Shown here: positions 35,159 through 44,136 of the stretch, in pieces
Layout of the letters: each line of letters begins with the position of its first letter
Numbering within the stretch: the first letter of the stretch is position 1
Origin: JBBQZP01 sp038207585
GTDB lineage: Bacteria > Pseudomonadota > Alphaproteobacteria > Rhodobacterales > Rhodobacteraceae
DNA: 64,000 bases
Assembly (NCBI GenBank): GCA_038207585.1
Contig: JBBQZP010000018.1
Coordinates: 16,302 to 80,301, forward strand
Reading direction: 5' to 3'
Notes under the pieces: model-generated
What the model was told of the DNA's origin: nothing
Database searches by the model: none
The model's input: only the letters and a program-made list of their open reading frames with translations
Program-made: the position numbers and the translations under genes

Positions 35159-36430
35159 TCATTTTGCATCTCTGGCCCTGCCCACCTGACGATCGTCGAG
35201 GGCAATCAGGCGCTCGGCCTCTTGGTGAAAGGCCCGAAGGATGGGGCGCGGGTCAAGATTTGCCAGTGCCATGTCGCGCGCAGACATACCCTGAGCGGCG
35301 CGCAGATCTGCGTCATCCAGCAGGCGTCTGATCGCTGCGGCCAATGCCGTGGCATCCCCCGGAGGCGTTACGGTTCCGCAATTCTCTATGGCTTGGGCCA
35401 GCGCAGTGCCCGGATCGGCCGTAGCAACGACCGGCCGCCCCGATGCCATCATGTTGGTCAGTTTGGACGGCAAGAGCATATCCGCCACGCCCGCAATCTG
35501 CGGCAGCAGGTGAACCGAGGCAAGCGCCATCAGATCCCCCAGTTTTTCCCGGGGTTGCAACGGAAAGAACCGGATATTTCCAAGACCGTTCGCCAACCGC
35601 GTAAGCTCGGCCAGAAACGGCCCCTCGCCGCAGACAACAAAGGTCAGGTCATGCCGGTCGGCCAGCAATGCGGCCACATCCGGCAAAATCTCGAGTCCCT
35701 GCTTGTTGGCGATGTTCCCCGAATACAGCACGACATGCGCCGTCGATATGCCAAAAATCTCCCGATAGGGCGATGTGCCTTCAGGCATGGGCTTCACAAG
35801 GGAAAGATCGGCCCAGTTGCGCAGTTCAAACAGGCGATTTTCGGGGATGCCTCTGGCCCGCAACCTGTCCATCATCGGGACCGAAATGGTGCTGACCCGG
35901 TCAAAGCGGTGATGCACCCAATGATCAAAGCGTTCTGCCAATTGCCCAGTGGTCGTATCGGCGCGCAAAAGGCCTGTGGCGATGGCTGCCTCGACCTCGA
36001 AATCCTGAATGGGCAGCCATGTCTTTGCTCGGCCCGCGCGGGCTGCCAGCCATGCAAATGGTGCAATCATCAGCGCGGGCGCCACAACCAGAACCAGATC
36101 GGGCCGGAACGTGATCATCTTCCAGATCAGAACCGGCATGGCAGAGATGCAGAAGCTGGCATGATGCAGGATACGCCGCGCACCTGTGGGGCGTGATGGT
36201 ACATAATGCGGGCAATGCACGACGCGGACGCGGCCGTTGTGGCAGCGCCGTGTGCTCCACCAAAAGACCGGATGGCCGGGAAAAACCTTCCACGCCGGGA
36301 AATAGGGCTTCGCCGTCACCACTTCGACCGTCTCGCCCGCGTCCACCATTCCCGCGACAAGACCCGAGGTATAGACCGCCGTCGAGATGATCTCGGGCGT
36401 GAAGTTTATTCCGACAACCAGCAGTTTCAC
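35159..36430 (-). CDS. WcaI-like glycosyltransferase
   Basis: 423 residues of GT-B fold. The N-terminus LVVGINFTPEIISTAVYTSG and VTAKPYFPAWKVFPG, then VLYSGNIANKQGLEILPD, are close to the WcaI family of colanic acid clusters, which add fucose or another sugar early in repeat-unit assembly. PSKLTNMMASGRPVVATADP is the donor-site region. It is 19 bp before gmd in the transcript, so a fucosyltransferase role is attractive though unproven. Confidence 0.87.
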   Translation of the reverse strand: MKLLVVGINFTPEIISTAVYTSGLVAGMVDAGETVEVVTAKPYFPAWKVFPGHPVFWWSTRRCHNGRVRVVHCPHYVPSRPTGARRILHHASFCISAMPVLIWKMITFRPDLVLVVAPALMIAPFAWLAARAGRAKTWLPIQDFEVEAAIATGLLRADTTTGQLAERFDHWVHHRFDRVSTISVPMMDRLRARGIPENRLFELRNWADLSLVKPMPEGTSPYREIFGISTAHVVLYSGNIANKQGLEILPDVAALLADRHDLTFVVCGEGPFLAELTRLANGLGNIRFFPLQPREKLGDLMALASVHLLPQIAGVADMLLPSKLTNMMASGRPVVATADPGTALAQAIENCGTVTPPGDATALAAAIRRLLDDADLRAAQGMSARDMALANLDPRPILRAFHQEAERLIALDDRQVGRARDAK

Positions 36431-36561
36431 ACAATCCCCTCTGCCCCGTTCCCGGTGTCATCTCATGTCAGACAGTGCGGCCCGCACTTGACCATTGGTC
36501 GGGTATTCGACAGGGCCATATCTAACCGGCGGCATCTGCTTCATACTGTGCCGCGACGTTG

Positions 36562-36574
36562 ATCATCGAATGAT
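36562..36574. promoter_or_regulatory. Small palindrome in the spacer before the wcaI-like gene
   Basis: ATCAT-CGA-ATGAT is a perfect 13-bp palindrome in the 205-bp gap between the priming transferase and the WcaI-like gene. On the minus strand a TTGACA hexamer abuts it. No matching -10 box was found. It may be an operator of an internal promoter. Confidence 0.2.
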
Positions 36575-36635
36575 GTCAAATGCTTACAGCAATTTGGAGC
36601 GTGACCTCCGAAGCCCCTGCCGCACTGCCGAACAA

Positions 36636-37376
36636 TCATTGACCGGTTCCGCGGCACACAACCCGCACCGTCTCAAGTATGATCCGTGCATCTGAGCGGA
36701 ATGAAAGATTTGCCTCGTATGACGCATCGAAATTCGCACGGCTTCCAAAAGACACGTCGTTTCGTTCCGAAATCTGCCATGTGCCGGTCAATCCCGGACG
36801 CAAACGGTAATAGGCCTTGCCGGGGTAAAGGTCTGCCTGATTGACCATCATCGGCCTTGGGCCGACAAGGCTCATATCGCCACACAGCACGTTCCAAAGT
36901 TGCGGCAATTCATCAAGCGATGTGCGCCGCACAAACCGGCCCAGCCATGTCACGCGCGGGTCGTTTTCCAGCTTTTGCTTATCATCCCATTCTTCGGCTT
37001 TTTCGGGATTAGCGGTCAGATAGTCCGCCAGAATGGCATCTGCATCAACGACCATCGAGCGGATCTTCCACATCCGGAAATGCCGCCCGCCCCGCCCCAG
37101 ACGATCCTGGCAGTAAAATGGACGCCCCCCCGAAAGCGAAACCAGACCCGCAAAGACCGCCACCAAGATCAGCGCGAAAGGTGCCGATATGCAAACCAAC
37201 ACAACATCGAGCGGTCTTTTGAAGAAAAGTTTGTAGACATCGGTCGTCGCACCAACCGCCCCCGCACCGCCGCCCGAACGGCCGACGCGCACAATCGCAA
37301 CGGGCTTTATAAGAATGTCCGACTGGACAATACCCGTAGGCATGCGAGCAGAACGCTCACCGCTGTCATCTAACAT
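36636..37376 (-). CDS. Undecaprenyl-phosphate sugar phosphotransferase (priming transferase, ExoY/WcaJ-C type)
   Basis: 246 residues. One membrane segment lies near residues 55-80. The PF02397 domain follows: CQDRLGRGGRHFRMWKIRSM, RRTSLDELPQLWNVLCGDMS, LVGPRPM and a YRLRPGLTGTWQISER segment. It transfers the first sugar-1-phosphate to undecaprenyl phosphate and so starts each repeat unit. It is the first gene of the minus-strand run that continues to the spike-like genes, although a 205-bp gap follows it. Confidence 0.94.
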   Translation of the reverse strand: MLDDSGERSARMPTGIVQSDILIKPVAIVRVGRSGGGAGAVGATTDVYKLFFKRPLDVVLVCISAPFALILVAVFAGLVSLSGGRPFYCQDRLGRGGRHFRMWKIRSMVVDADAILADYLTANPEKAEEWDDKQKLENDPRVTWLGRFVRRTSLDELPQLWNVLCGDMSLVGPRPMMVNQADLYPGKAYYRLRPGLTGTWQISERNDVSFGSRANFDASYEANLSFRSDARIILETVRVVCRGTGQ

Positions 37377-37720
37377 GTGTCCCCCATGTCGTTCAAAAAC
37401 TTCAATTCAAGATCCGCAGCGAATCCTCTTAAAGTTGTTTCCTGACCCTACCCGCTGGACGGGCGGCGGATCAACCTTGGGGTGTGGTTAATACGAATTC
37501 TCATGGACTTCAGCGAAAATTCGATGCTTTTTCATTCACCATGTTTCTTCATAAAGATTAACAAAAGATTTATTTTTCAATATTTTGAAAATTTTACCTG
37601 ATGTCGAAAGCAGGCGCGCGGCCCGGCCTGCGGGCCACCTATCATTTCATTTCTTGCAAGATGGCGGGTCCGGATTCAGCAACCATGTTACAACCATTAG
37701 CCGAACAGGGTCGGTGATGA
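37377..37720. other. Intergenic region between wza and the priming transferase gene
   Basis: No gene is seen. The stretch at 37500-37600 is markedly AT-rich and probably holds the promoter for the priming transferase operon. A GC hairpin, GGCCCG-gcctg-CGGGCC, lies at 37620-37636, about 85 bp past the wza stop. It has no T run on either strand. Confidence 0.4.
37620..37636 (-). terminator. GC-rich hairpin downstream of wza
   Basis: GGCCCG and CGGGCC form a perfect 6-bp stem with a 5-base loop. It is placed to end the yjb-wza transcript but lacks a U tract, so intrinsic termination is doubtful. Confidence 0.3.
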
Positions 37721-39082
37721 TCAGTTTGATGCGGCCTGATTGAGCGGGACGGCGATCAGCGACGGGGAAATCTGGTCGATGACCCGGCTCCAACGGGTGA
37801 CGGGCTGTTCGGCAACGAAAATCACATCATTTGGCCGCAGCTCGAACCGGGTTGTCATCAAAAGCCCGGTCGCCGTGGTGGCATCAAGATGCCAGGCGGT
37901 AAGTCCGGCGAAGTCGCGGGGGTCGGGTGATCCGCGCAGAATATAGATCTGGCTGGGATTGCCGGTTTTGACCGATGGCCCGCCGCTTTCATAAAGGGCA
38001 TCCGCAACGCTGGCGGTCTGCCCGAACGGCATGACCCAGCGGCCGGGGCGCACAAGTTCTCCGGTCAGATAGACGTAATCGCGGTCCTCTGCGTCCAACT
38101 CGATCCGGGCAGTAAAATTCGTGCGCTCTTCATCCAGTTCGCCCCGCCGCACGGCAACTTCCTGGGTCAATGCAACTATCGCGGCTGACCGGCTGTTCTG
38201 GCGAAACTCGGACAAGCGGATTTGCTCTTCGAAATAGGCTTCGGCCTTTTGCAGATCGTATTCGGTGTCAACAAAGACGGAATCGCCGTCGATCAGCCTT
38301 ATTTTCTGATTGTTGGCATCCGTCAGAAACGCTTCGACCGGAACCTGATACAAACTCCCGCTCCGATAGATGCGGATCAGGGCCGAAGCGCGATCTGCCG
38401 TCTGCACTCCGCCAACCGACGCCAACGCCGCATCCAGCGTCAGCGCCGCAAGCGAAATCGGTACGATCCCGGGCCGCACAACCGCCCCTCCGATCGACAC
38501 CCTGCGCGCATTGAACTCTGCCACCTCAAGGCTGAAGGCCGGGTCAATCTGAACAGCAACCAGCCTTTGAAACAAAGCCGCCTCTGCCTCTTCCAACGTC
38601 ATGTCACCGATCCGGACGCGCCCGACATCGGGAATGGAGATCGAGCCGTCATCCTGCACCGTATAGCCCTTGCGCCGGTTTTCTGCCGCCAGCAGCCCTG
38701 TCAGTTCAGCCGTGGAGTTGTCGGCAGATTTGGTCGCCAGAAGCACCACATCCCCGACGCCAATTCGGTAAGGCCCCACATTGGCGGCAGGCGGCAGCCG
38801 GGTTTGCGCAACCGCGGGGCGCTGTTGCGCTTCGTAAGCGGGGTCGGGCAGTGCGCCCGTGCCCAGACCCGATCCATAGGTTCCCGCCGTGGTATTGAAG
38901 GCGGCGGGCAGAGTGCGCGGGCTGAACGCCTGCCGGTTGGCGGCAAATGTCGTCTCGGGTGTGACGTCGATGATGCGCACCTTTGCGCCATCGACTTCGC
39001 CTTCCCGGATCGACGCCGATTTGTAAACCACACCGCAACCGGCAAGGACGAAAAGCAGCAGGATGGCAAAGGATTGGCGCAT
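37721..39082 (-). CDS. Polysaccharide export outer-membrane lipoprotein (Wza-like)
   Basis: 453 residues from the ATG at 39082. The frame stays open upstream, but the lipoprotein signal FAILLLFVLAGC fixes the start. The Poly_export domain (IGVGDVVLLATK, then DGSISIPDVGRVRIGDMTLE) is followed by two SLBB-type segments (RRVSIGGAVVRPGIVPI and DYVYLTGELVRPGRWVMPFG). Wza-like octamers form the outer-membrane channel that works with the Wzc protein. It lies 16 bp after the YjbF-like gene, last in the yjb operon. Confidence 0.92.
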   Translation of the reverse strand: MRQSFAILLLFVLAGCGVVYKSASIREGEVDGAKVRIIDVTPETTFAANRQAFSPRTLPAAFNTTAGTYGSGLGTGALPDPAYEAQQRPAVAQTRLPPAANVGPYRIGVGDVVLLATKSADNSTAELTGLLAAENRRKGYTVQDDGSISIPDVGRVRIGDMTLEEAEAALFQRLVAVQIDPAFSLEVAEFNARRVSIGGAVVRPGIVPISLAALTLDAALASVGGVQTADRASALIRIYRSGSLYQVPVEAFLTDANNQKIRLIDGDSVFVDTEYDLQKAEAYFEEQIRLSEFRQNSRSAAIVALTQEVAVRRGELDEERTNFTARIELDAEDRDYVYLTGELVRPGRWVMPFGQTASVADALYESGGPSVKTGNPSQIYILRGSPDPRDFAGLTAWHLDATTATGLLMTTRFELRPNDVIFVAEQPVTRWSRVIDQISPSLIAVPLNQAASN

Positions 39083-39098
39083 GGTCACTCCGGATATC

Positions 39099-39728
39099 TC
39101 AGGGCAGAAACAGGATCTGAACCCGGCCAATGTCCGGGCTGAAGGTTTGTTCGGCTTGCAGAATGCGTCCCGCACTGACCCAGTAGCGGTTGAGCACATT
39201 TCCGCGCGGATTGTAGCAAGTTTCATCGGTACGCAGGGTTGACGTGGTTTCCCGTTCACCGGTGCGGATTTCTTCGGGGCCGACCGGCACGATGTCGCAA
39301 ACGTACGAGCGGATCTGCAGCCGGTCATTGCCATCCATCAATCGGTCGATCCGGGGAACTTCGCCCGCCTGCCCTGCGGCAATGATTGCGGCGGCGGGGC
39401 CGGGGTCAGACGTCATCAGATCGAACGACAGCCCCCGCGTGCCGATGATCAGCCCGTCGCGCGTATAGATCTGCACATTGTCCAGCGCCCGCCACCGTTG
39501 CACGCGGTCCCGCTCTGCGGCCAGCAAAAGCGACGATGCGGTGCCCCGGTCAAGCAAGCGGACAATCAGGATCGGCGCATCTGCGGCAACAAGACGCTGC
39601 ACTTCCTCGGATTGCACCCCCGGTGTCGGTCCGGTCAGGCGTTGCAGAGCGGTCTGGCGCACCTGATCTGAACAGGCTGTCAGGCCAAGCAGGACTATCA
39701 GAAGAAGGATGAAAATCCTGCCCGTCAT
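39099..39728 (-). CDS. yjbF: YjbF/GfcB-family outer-membrane lipoprotein
   Basis: 209 residues from the ATG at 39728; one further start lies 18 bp upstream. The lipobox is VLLGLTAC. The mature part has DGLIIGTRGLSFDLMTSD and a C-terminal NPRGNVLNRYWVSAGRILQ, which fit the YjbF/GfcB lipoproteins of group 4 capsule and yjb exopolysaccharide operons. The exact role is unknown. It overlaps the YjbH-like gene by four bases. Confidence 0.87.
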   Translation of the reverse strand: MTGRIFILLLIVLLGLTACSDQVRQTALQRLTGPTPGVQSEEVQRLVAADAPILIVRLLDRGTASSLLLAAERDRVQRWRALDNVQIYTRDGLIIGTRGLSFDLMTSDPGPAAAIIAAGQAGEVPRIDRLMDGNDRLQIRSYVCDIVPVGPEEIRTGERETTSTLRTDETCYNPRGNVLNRYWVSAGRILQAEQTFSPDIGRVQILFLP

Positions 39729-41896
39729 CGCCAGAACCTTGCCCAACGACGGCCGTCTGCGCCGTCACGGTCTTCACGCGTCAAATCGTAAAGCCGGTTG
39801 CGCACCGAAAGTCTGGCACCGCCATCGCGCTGGATCGGCCGGATGGTATAGCCGACCCGGTCTTTTGTCGGCTGCCTCGTAGCCCAGGTCAGCGGCAGGC
39901 TGATCGTGATGCCCTTGTCGAACGAGCCTTCACCGAAATCGTCAAAGCTGACATCGGTCAGGGTGAAGAACGCACCCACCGAAAAGCCGTTTTCAAAGCG
40001 CCGCGTCATCGTCACGGTGGCACCCCAGTCGCCCGCAAGATAGCGCCCCGCATCGACCTGCGCGTTGAAGCCGCCGCCCAGATTGTAATAGCCCGACACA
40101 TGGCCGGTGCCGACCGAATAATCCCGAAAGCCGAACCCGTCAAAATCGCGTTGCCTGACGTAGTTCAACTCGGCCCCGAGGGCATAGCGCTTGCCCTGTG
40201 GTGCCCAAAGAACCTCGGCTGAGACGCCGCCGAACATTGATTCCAGAAGGCCAAAGGACACCCGTCCATAGAAATCGCGGGCCGGGCGCGCGAAATACTC
40301 GGCCGTAAGGTAGGGAATCCGTGGGCCGTCCGGTTTGGCATAAAGCGACGCTTCTGACCTGACCCGCTGCAGAATCGAATCCGACACCCGCGCTGACTGA
40401 TCCAGATTGCCGAACACCTTCTGCCGGATCGCGCCGGAAAGATAAAACCCGCGTACCGGCGTCCATTCGCCGGAAACTTCGGCTCCGACATCAAACCGCA
40501 GCGGATTGTCCGGATCAAAAACCGCAGGCTCGAAATACGGGCGAAGCTTGTATGTCAGGCCTTGGCCAAACGTGCCCGTCTCGTCTGGCACTGCGGCAGG
40601 GTCGGAAATGTCGGCGCGGACATAGGCCTGCCAAGCGCCATCAGGGGCATATTCCAGATCTTCCAGATCTTCGCGGGTCAGCACGATTTCCTTGACCTGC
40701 ATGCCACGGATATCGCTTCTGATCCGGAACGTCGTGACCCCGGCGGGCAGTTCAGCAGTCAGTACGCGGGCGGTCCGGCCCCAGAACTGCGCCGACGCGG
40801 GCCATTGCAGATTGCTGACGACGACCGTTGCGGTGCTGCCGCTGATGCGGATGCCCTTCAGGGCAATCCCCTGACTTTGCAGCGCCGCGTCCAGCTTTTC
40901 TTGCCGCGACAGGTGTGGCATTCTGCCCCAGCTTGCCACCGCACCGTCATTGCCCAGCGACACCGCAGGCGGTGCAGGCTCGTTCCCCGATGGTGCCCGC
41001 GGCTTTCTGGGGTCAAGCGGAACCGAATACCCCAGCACGGCTGTTGACCCATGCAAAAGGGCCAGTTCCAGAACACCACCGTTGCGGAACGCATAGTCCA
41101 GCCCCAGATTGACTGGCGTTCGGTACTTGAACCCCAATCGTGCAACTTCCTCTTCCATTGCGTCCGATGAATACTCCAACGACCAACGCAACCGCTCTGT
41201 CTGTTGGTAATCGACGGCCAGAAACACAGCGGCATCACCGCGAAAGAACCGGTTCAGCGCCAGCCGCCCAGTATCTTCGATGCCGGTAAATCCGGGACGG
41301 TCATCGAATTTATCGGTGATGATCGACAACGGGTTGCGAAAGCTGTTGTGCGACCCGAAGCGCCCCCAGCCAATTCCGGCAGATGCCGTGATCGACGGTC
41401 CGAAATCTTTGGACGCAACAAGATATTCAGCGCCAAAGATGCCGGTTCCGCCAATATCCTGAAGGCCCACGGAAATTGCCGGTCGCCAGCCGTCGGTGCG
41501 CTCGGTCACGATCAGGTAGCGCACATCGAAACTGCGATCATAAAGCGACTCGCCGCTCGACAGATATTCGCGCAGGTAGGAATATCTGAAAACGCCGGTC
41601 AATCGCGGCGTGATCTGAAAGACAAGATTGCCACGACGCACATTTCCGGCGGTCGCACTGGCCGAAAATGCAAACGTTCCGTCCGGAAGCGCAAACGCCG
41701 ATGGCATTTCAACATGGCCCGGAACGCCATAAAACGACAGCGCCGGGGTTCGATTTCGGTCTTGGGCAAATGCGCCGGTTCCAATCAGGACGGCAACCGC
41801 CAAGCCAACGATGGCCCCGCAAACCGATGAAAATAGGGCGCAGTGTCGACCGCTCATGAACTGCCGGTGCTTTGCCCAATATTCGCTGACCGCCAT
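39725..41896 (-). CDS. yjbH: YjbH/GfcD-family outer-membrane exopolysaccharide protein
   Basis: 723 residues, close to E. coli YjbH. A signal peptide follows a 20-residue cytoplasmic start (GAIVGLAVAVLIGTGAFAQ). The mature sequence begins with SFYGVPGHVEMPSAFALPDG, and the C-terminal half is full of alternating aromatic strands (SGYYNLGGGFNAQVDAGRYL, then AGDWGATVTMTRRF), typical of a beta-barrel. It is thought to help polymer export or secretion. The start overlaps the phosphatase stop by one base. Confidence 0.9.
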   Translation of the reverse strand: MAVSEYWAKHRQFMSGRHCALFSSVCGAIVGLAVAVLIGTGAFAQDRNRTPALSFYGVPGHVEMPSAFALPDGTFAFSASATAGNVRRGNLVFQITPRLTGVFRYSYLREYLSSGESLYDRSFDVRYLIVTERTDGWRPAISVGLQDIGGTGIFGAEYLVASKDFGPSITASAGIGWGRFGSHNSFRNPLSIITDKFDDRPGFTGIEDTGRLALNRFFRGDAAVFLAVDYQQTERLRWSLEYSSDAMEEEVARLGFKYRTPVNLGLDYAFRNGGVLELALLHGSTAVLGYSVPLDPRKPRAPSGNEPAPPAVSLGNDGAVASWGRMPHLSRQEKLDAALQSQGIALKGIRISGSTATVVVSNLQWPASAQFWGRTARVLTAELPAGVTTFRIRSDIRGMQVKEIVLTREDLEDLEYAPDGAWQAYVRADISDPAAVPDETGTFGQGLTYKLRPYFEPAVFDPDNPLRFDVGAEVSGEWTPVRGFYLSGAIRQKVFGNLDQSARVSDSILQRVRSEASLYAKPDGPRIPYLTAEYFARPARDFYGRVSFGLLESMFGGVSAEVLWAPQGKRYALGAELNYVRQRDFDGFGFRDYSVGTGHVSGYYNLGGGFNAQVDAGRYLAGDWGATVTMTRRFENGFSVGAFFTLTDVSFDDFGEGSFDKGITISLPLTWATRQPTKDRVGYTIRPIQRDGGARLSVRNRLYDLTREDRDGADGRRWARFWR

Positions 41897-42675
41897 TACG
41901 CTGCCGTCAATTCGGAAATTGAAACCCGGCGCGCTTCGGGCCAGGTCGGATCAATGATCGCGACGGCCAAGTGATTGGTCGCGTAAGCGCCGGTATCAAG
42001 CGATATCCGGCCCTGCGCACACCCGGCCTCGGCCAAAATCGTGTGCCCGTGGGCGACCCAGATTTCGTCCTTGCGAAGGGTGCGTTCAAACTGCGGATGG
42101 CCCCAAAGCATGACATCCGGCTTCTGATCAAAGACCGCCCGATCCGGGTCCAATGCCGCATGAACCGCGACCACGTTGCCGCTTTGCCACGACAGCGGCA
42201 AAGACCGAAGCCATGTCAGACTATCCGGCCCGATCGCGCTTTCCAGCCGCGCGGCAAGGTCTTTCGGTTGACCGCAGTTTACCGACACATCATGCAGTCC
42301 GAAACTCCAGCACGTTTCCAGCCCGCCATGATGCAGCCACGCGAACAGGTGGCGCTCCGGTTGCTCCAACGCCTGAAGCAGCATTGCCTCATGATTGCCA
42401 AGCAGACAGATGGTCGAGGCCGGATCGCATCTTCGCAGCCGCGAGAGCACTCCGGCACTGTCCGGCCCACGGTCGATCATGTCTCCCAAAACGATCAGTC
42501 GGGCGGAGGGATAATGGCCGTGCCGCAGTGCCAGTGCGCGGTCAAGCAGATCAAGGCGGCCGTGCAGATCAGGAACAAGAAAAAGCAGCTCGTCCGGGCA
42601 CGGGCTGTAACAAACAGGTTTGACTGCGCGATCAATCCCGCTCTGCCTGCCAAAAAGCTTTTGCAGGAACGACAT
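41896..42675 (-). CDS. PPP-family metallophosphatase (Ser/Thr/Tyr phosphatase)
   Basis: 259 residues with the full PPP motif set: VPDLHGRLD, LGDMIDRGPDS, LLGNHEAM, VVAVHAA and HGHT near the C-terminus. These bind two metals and hydrolyse phosphoprotein esters. It is wedged between the YjbE-like and YjbH-like genes, overlapping the latter by one base, so it must be expressed with the export proteins. With no Wzb-type tyrosine phosphatase in the locus, it may dephosphorylate the Wzc-like kinase (inference). Confidence 0.88.
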   Translation of the reverse strand: MSFLQKLFGRQSGIDRAVKPVCYSPCPDELLFLVPDLHGRLDLLDRALALRHGHYPSARLIVLGDMIDRGPDSAGVLSRLRRCDPASTICLLGNHEAMLLQALEQPERHLFAWLHHGGLETCWSFGLHDVSVNCGQPKDLAARLESAIGPDSLTWLRSLPLSWQSGNVVAVHAALDPDRAVFDQKPDVMLWGHPQFERTLRKDEIWVAHGHTILAEAGCAQGRISLDTGAYATNHLAVAIIDPTWPEARRVSISELTAA

Positions 42676-42738
42676 ACCCTAAACCGCCCGGCGCAGGCAG
42701 CGCTGTGCTGGATCACGGGACTTCATTGATTGATTTGA

Positions 42739-43068
42739 TCAGTTCGTGCTTGGCGCGGTCGTAACGGCAGTTGCATCGCCACCCCCACCGCCGCCAACGA
42801 CTGCAAGGGCCAGAGCGCCGCCCGTTGCAGCGCCCAAAAGACCGAGCCCACCCAGCGCCGGAACGAACCCGGTCGCGTCCTCGCTGCATTCAACACCGAT
42901 GGTCTTTGGCGTCTTGTAATAGGCATCGACCGGAGTTTTGCCTTCGCCACAGGTTCCACGCTCAACCGCCAGAGCAATCAGTTGTTCTTTGCTCAGGTCT
43001 TGTGCACCCACCGGCATCGCCGCGATGCAAGCCAAAAGAACCGCGCCAATTGCCTTAATTTTCAGCAT
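42739..43068 (-). CDS. Small secreted YjbE/GfcA-like protein
   Basis: 109 residues from the ATG at 43068, which has AGGAG seven bases upstream; a TTG 6 bp further up is less likely. A signal peptide (AIGAVLLACIAAMPVGAQ) precedes a short domain with two Cys and a C-terminal tail GGLGLLGAATGGALALAVVG followed by a run of Gly and a Thr/Ala-rich end. That tail resembles E. coli YjbE. Its place at the head of a yjbE-phosphatase-yjbH-yjbF-wza run supports the call. The similarity is modest. Confidence 0.65.
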   Translation of the reverse strand: MLKIKAIGAVLLACIAAMPVGAQDLSKEQLIALAVERGTCGEGKTPVDAYYKTPKTIGVECSEDATGFVPALGGLGLLGAATGGALALAVVGGGGGGDATAVTTAPSTN

Positions 43069-43308
43069 TTTCAAACTCCTGGGTTCTTTTCCTTGGAAGG
43101 TGGGACTATCCCGAGTTCCGGTCTCTGTCCAATTCCCGCAGGTTCCTTCCTACATCATTGGAACGCGTCCGACCAGTGATCATCCTGCAGTTGAGTGCAG
43201 AAAAAGCGTCAGTTCAGGTCAAACCCGCAGGATGCCCAACCGGGTCGCAAAATCCTTGTGCGTGCTTGCATCATGAATGATCAGATTGGTCAAAGCGTTG
43301 CCCGGACA

Positions 43309-43800
43309 CTAGCAAGAAGCATAGCCCATCCCGATCAGATCCGCGCCGGAAAATTGATAGTAGCCGTTGATCCTGTATCGCGCGGTGGAAAGATACCAGG
43401 ATCGAAGCGGCTCTCGGTAATGGCCCGCCATGACCTGCGACCAATGCTCGAATGCGGCGGGTGACAGGGCATCGCCATACCAACTCGGCCCGTGAAACCC
43501 GAATGTCGCTTGCGGTGCGACGCAGACATTCGGCAATGACAGATACATCGTGCAGGCCGACAAGCACCTGCCGCGCAATTGAACGGGCTGGCCGCTTTGC
43601 TGTAGCGCCCTGATTTCCGTATCACGCTGCCGGACCAGCCCGCCGCGATCGTTCGACACGACCAGAATCTGCTTGCCACCGGCCGCCAGCGCCGGAACGG
43701 CGTGCAATATGCCAAAGCCGGTCGTGGCAAGCAGCAAAGATGAAACGGCAACCCTGCGCAATGCATGATGCATGCACCCGAAATGCAATCCGGTTTTCAT
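43309..43800 (-). CDS. Putative periplasmic ClpP-like serine hydrolase domain protein
   Basis: 163 residues with a signal peptide (VAVSSLLLATTGFGILHAVP, ALAA). RGRCLSACTMYLSLPNVCV and TFGFHGPSWYG resemble the nucleophile region (Ser in CLSACT) of the COG3904-type ClpP-like periplasmic proteins found in alphaproteobacteria. Function and substrates are unknown. It lies 240 bp upstream of the YjbE-like gene on the same strand and may or may not belong to the exopolysaccharide operon. Confidence 0.6.
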   Translation of the reverse strand: MKTGLHFGCMHHALRRVAVSSLLLATTGFGILHAVPALAAGGKQILVVSNDRGGLVRQRDTEIRALQQSGQPVQLRGRCLSACTMYLSLPNVCVAPQATFGFHGPSWYGDALSPAAFEHWSQVMAGHYREPLRSWYLSTARYRINGYYQFSGADLIGMGYASC

Positions 43801-44136
43801 GATGTATCCCTACCCAAAAGTCCGCATCCAGAGCCCCCTCTGGATTCCCACGTTTTGAGTGAACAGGTTCTCGCTTAATCCAAGGTAAGCAGAGGGACCT
43901 GAAAAACGCCCAATTTGAATCAGTAAAATGCGCCGGGACGATGCTCAGCCCAACGGGCACCATGGCAGGGGTGGTGCGCGATGCACGTTCAGTGTCCGCT
44001 CCGGGGAAGCGGGCCTTGCCGCATTGATCGCGGCAGTGAACGGGCAACGCATTGGCTGCCCTTCACGCGCATCTTCTTGCAAACGGCGTTGCGACGGGCT
44101 TTTGTTACGCTAGGCCTGCTGCGGGAAGGACGACCG
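43801..44136. other. Divergent intergenic region
   Basis: The 336 bases between the ClpP-like gene (minus) and the cysteine hydrolase gene (plus) hold no convincing gene. An open frame continues upstream of 44137, but its translation has no protein character. The region presumably carries both promoters; I see no clear -35/-10 pair. Confidence 0.4.

Noticed and set aside
43981..44136. Upstream extension of the cysteine hydrolase by 52 codons
   Set aside because: The extension lacks family similarity, and the ATG at 44137 has a strong GGAAGGA ribosome site.
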